Shown here in pieces: positions 63,027 to 64,000 of a DNA stretch of 64,000 nt (its first letter is position 1; each line of letters begins with the position of its first letter). This DNA comes from Argentina anserina (lineage: Eukaryota; Streptophyta; Magnoliopsida; Rosales; Rosaceae): NCBI RefSeq assembly GCF_933775445.1, contig NC_065877.1:9920001-9984000 (forward strand), given 5' to 3'. The translations under genes and the position numbers were made by a program. A model generated the notes under the pieces. The model had not been told where the DNA came from. It was given only the letters and a program-made list of their open reading frames with translations, and ran no database searches.

Positions 63027-64000
63027 TGTATTCCGATGTGTCAGCTCCGTGGGACCTGCACACAACAAGATTCAAAGTCAAAGAGCTAGCGGTGCACCGG
63101 CCTTCAATCCTCCGAAGCTCAAGTTAGAATCCGGTACGGAATTTAAGTTCCAGAGTTAAGGACTTAGGAATACGTTACATTTTTTAGGTGATTTAGGCAG
63201 CTTATTTATAGGTACATTGGGAAATACGTCTGGCTCTTCCTTCAATGTGGGAATGTGCGTCAGCACATAGCGTCTATCATTTAGACGAGCCACCGTGAGT
63301 AGCATTAATGGTGATACTTGAGCAAGCAGTGAGGCTATCGGACCAGACTATCTGCCAGCTGGGCTTACTAGGGTTCCGGTCACCGGTCCGGCGACCGGAA
63401 TATGAGGAGACTAAGCCGGAGATCACCTCATTCAGGGGTGGTCTTAACACATATCATTAAGGCAACTCGAGTGCCAGTGCTCTAGTGACTTTACAACTGA
63501 ATGAATTGGAGACCATGCCGGCCAAGTCCAATTCATTATGCAATTATTGATAATGCAGTAGTTCGTTCTGCTAGCTACTTCTTAGACTAGAGAAGCTGGC
63601 TTCTCGGATATGCTGTTTTTCACGCAAAGGCAAGTGTTTTTTCGGGAGGCCACATACGCGTGCATGCTATACAGTCATCACATCTATTCCTGCATTCTGA
63701 TAATGGCATGCGCTTCAAGGACGACTCATTGACATCTGATTTTCCATTCAGCTGCACTTGCACTTCTTCAAAAACAATAATTAATGGTGCATTAGTTTAG
63801 ACTATTAGCAATCAATATATAAATCATAAATTTAGAGTAAGTATATCCATTTTATGTCTCTCATCTACTCCTTCGACCTTAATTTTATCAGATATGTCAA
63901 GAAGGACAGAGTCAGTGTGTTGTTTATATAATTGCACTTGTTCTTAGATCTCTCGATCTATATCGATCGGTTATGAATGCTCAGGGCAGTGCTGCAGGTA
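63027..64000 (-). repeat. 5' LTR of the Tat-type element (outer edge unclear)
   Basis: In sense (minus) direction the LTR ends CGGAATACA at 63027. A TATA-like CTATAAATAAGC lies near 63200-63211. The outer boundary was not found; it may be near 63450 or beyond the window. The rest of the stretch to 64000 has no coding frame I recognise. Confidence 0.5.

Overview
The window is nuclear DNA of a flowering plant, most likely a eudicot. It has AT-rich intergenic DNA, genes split by GT-AG introns, and plant-specific families (ATL RING-H2, PLATZ, NAC). It is crowded with Ty1/copia and Ty3/gypsy LTR retrotransposons and with MITEs. Gene and repeat style would suit Rosaceae, but that is an impression, not a measurement. 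There are no operons, CRISPR arrays or tRNA/rRNA genes that I can see.

Layout. 0.8-1.8 kb: intronless ATL-type RING-H2 E3 ligase (+) with a (CT)n tract and an overlapping uORF. 2-6.5 kb: no gene, several microsatellites, a long-TIR MITE and a fresh tandem duplication. 6.6-7.65 kb: four-exon PLATZ gene (-), whose first coding exon is only the ATG. 9.5-12.9 kb: broken copia element with a large 3' deletion (+). 12.9-18 kb: empty AT-rich DNA. 18-23.6 kb: young full-length copia element (-) with 538-bp LTRs and a perfect TSD. 24.5-25.5 kb: a 12-bp-period minisatellite next to a 3-ketoacyl-CoA synthase gene fragment. 25.8-28.8 kb: five tandem ~0.5-kb units, each an inverted repeat, framed by GGCCCG-rich blocks. 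29.2-33.0 kb: VPS37 (ESCRT-I), seven exons (+). 33.2-34.0 kb: DUF1992 (DnaJC28-like) gene, two exons (-), tail-to-tail with VPS37.

34.4-47.4 kb holds two tandem copies (-) of a LOS4/RH38-like DEAD-box RNA helicase. Both are damaged. The first lacks exon 1 and has a hAT MITE in a coding exon, frameshifts and a stop. The second has a lost splice donor, a 2-bp frameshift and a 2.9-kb LTR inside an intron. A second, inverted LTR of the same general family lies at 47.8-50.7 kb and carries a nested hAT MITE. 51.0-52.9 kb: three-exon NAC transcription factor (-). 54.6-55.0 kb: DUF4283 fragment. 55-61.7 kb: decayed Ty3/gypsy element (+) with an Athila-type PBS. 61.7-64 kb: 5' part of another gypsy element of Tat/Ogre type (-) running off the window end.

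The five intact genes (RING-H2, PLATZ, VPS37, DUF1992, NAC) have no evident shared pathway; this is ordinary gene-island/TE-sea structure. The most unusual parts are the tandem foldback array, the doubly broken helicase pair, the copia element with an 18-nt leader and no iMet PBS, and three hAT-type MITEs with exact 8-bp TSDs.
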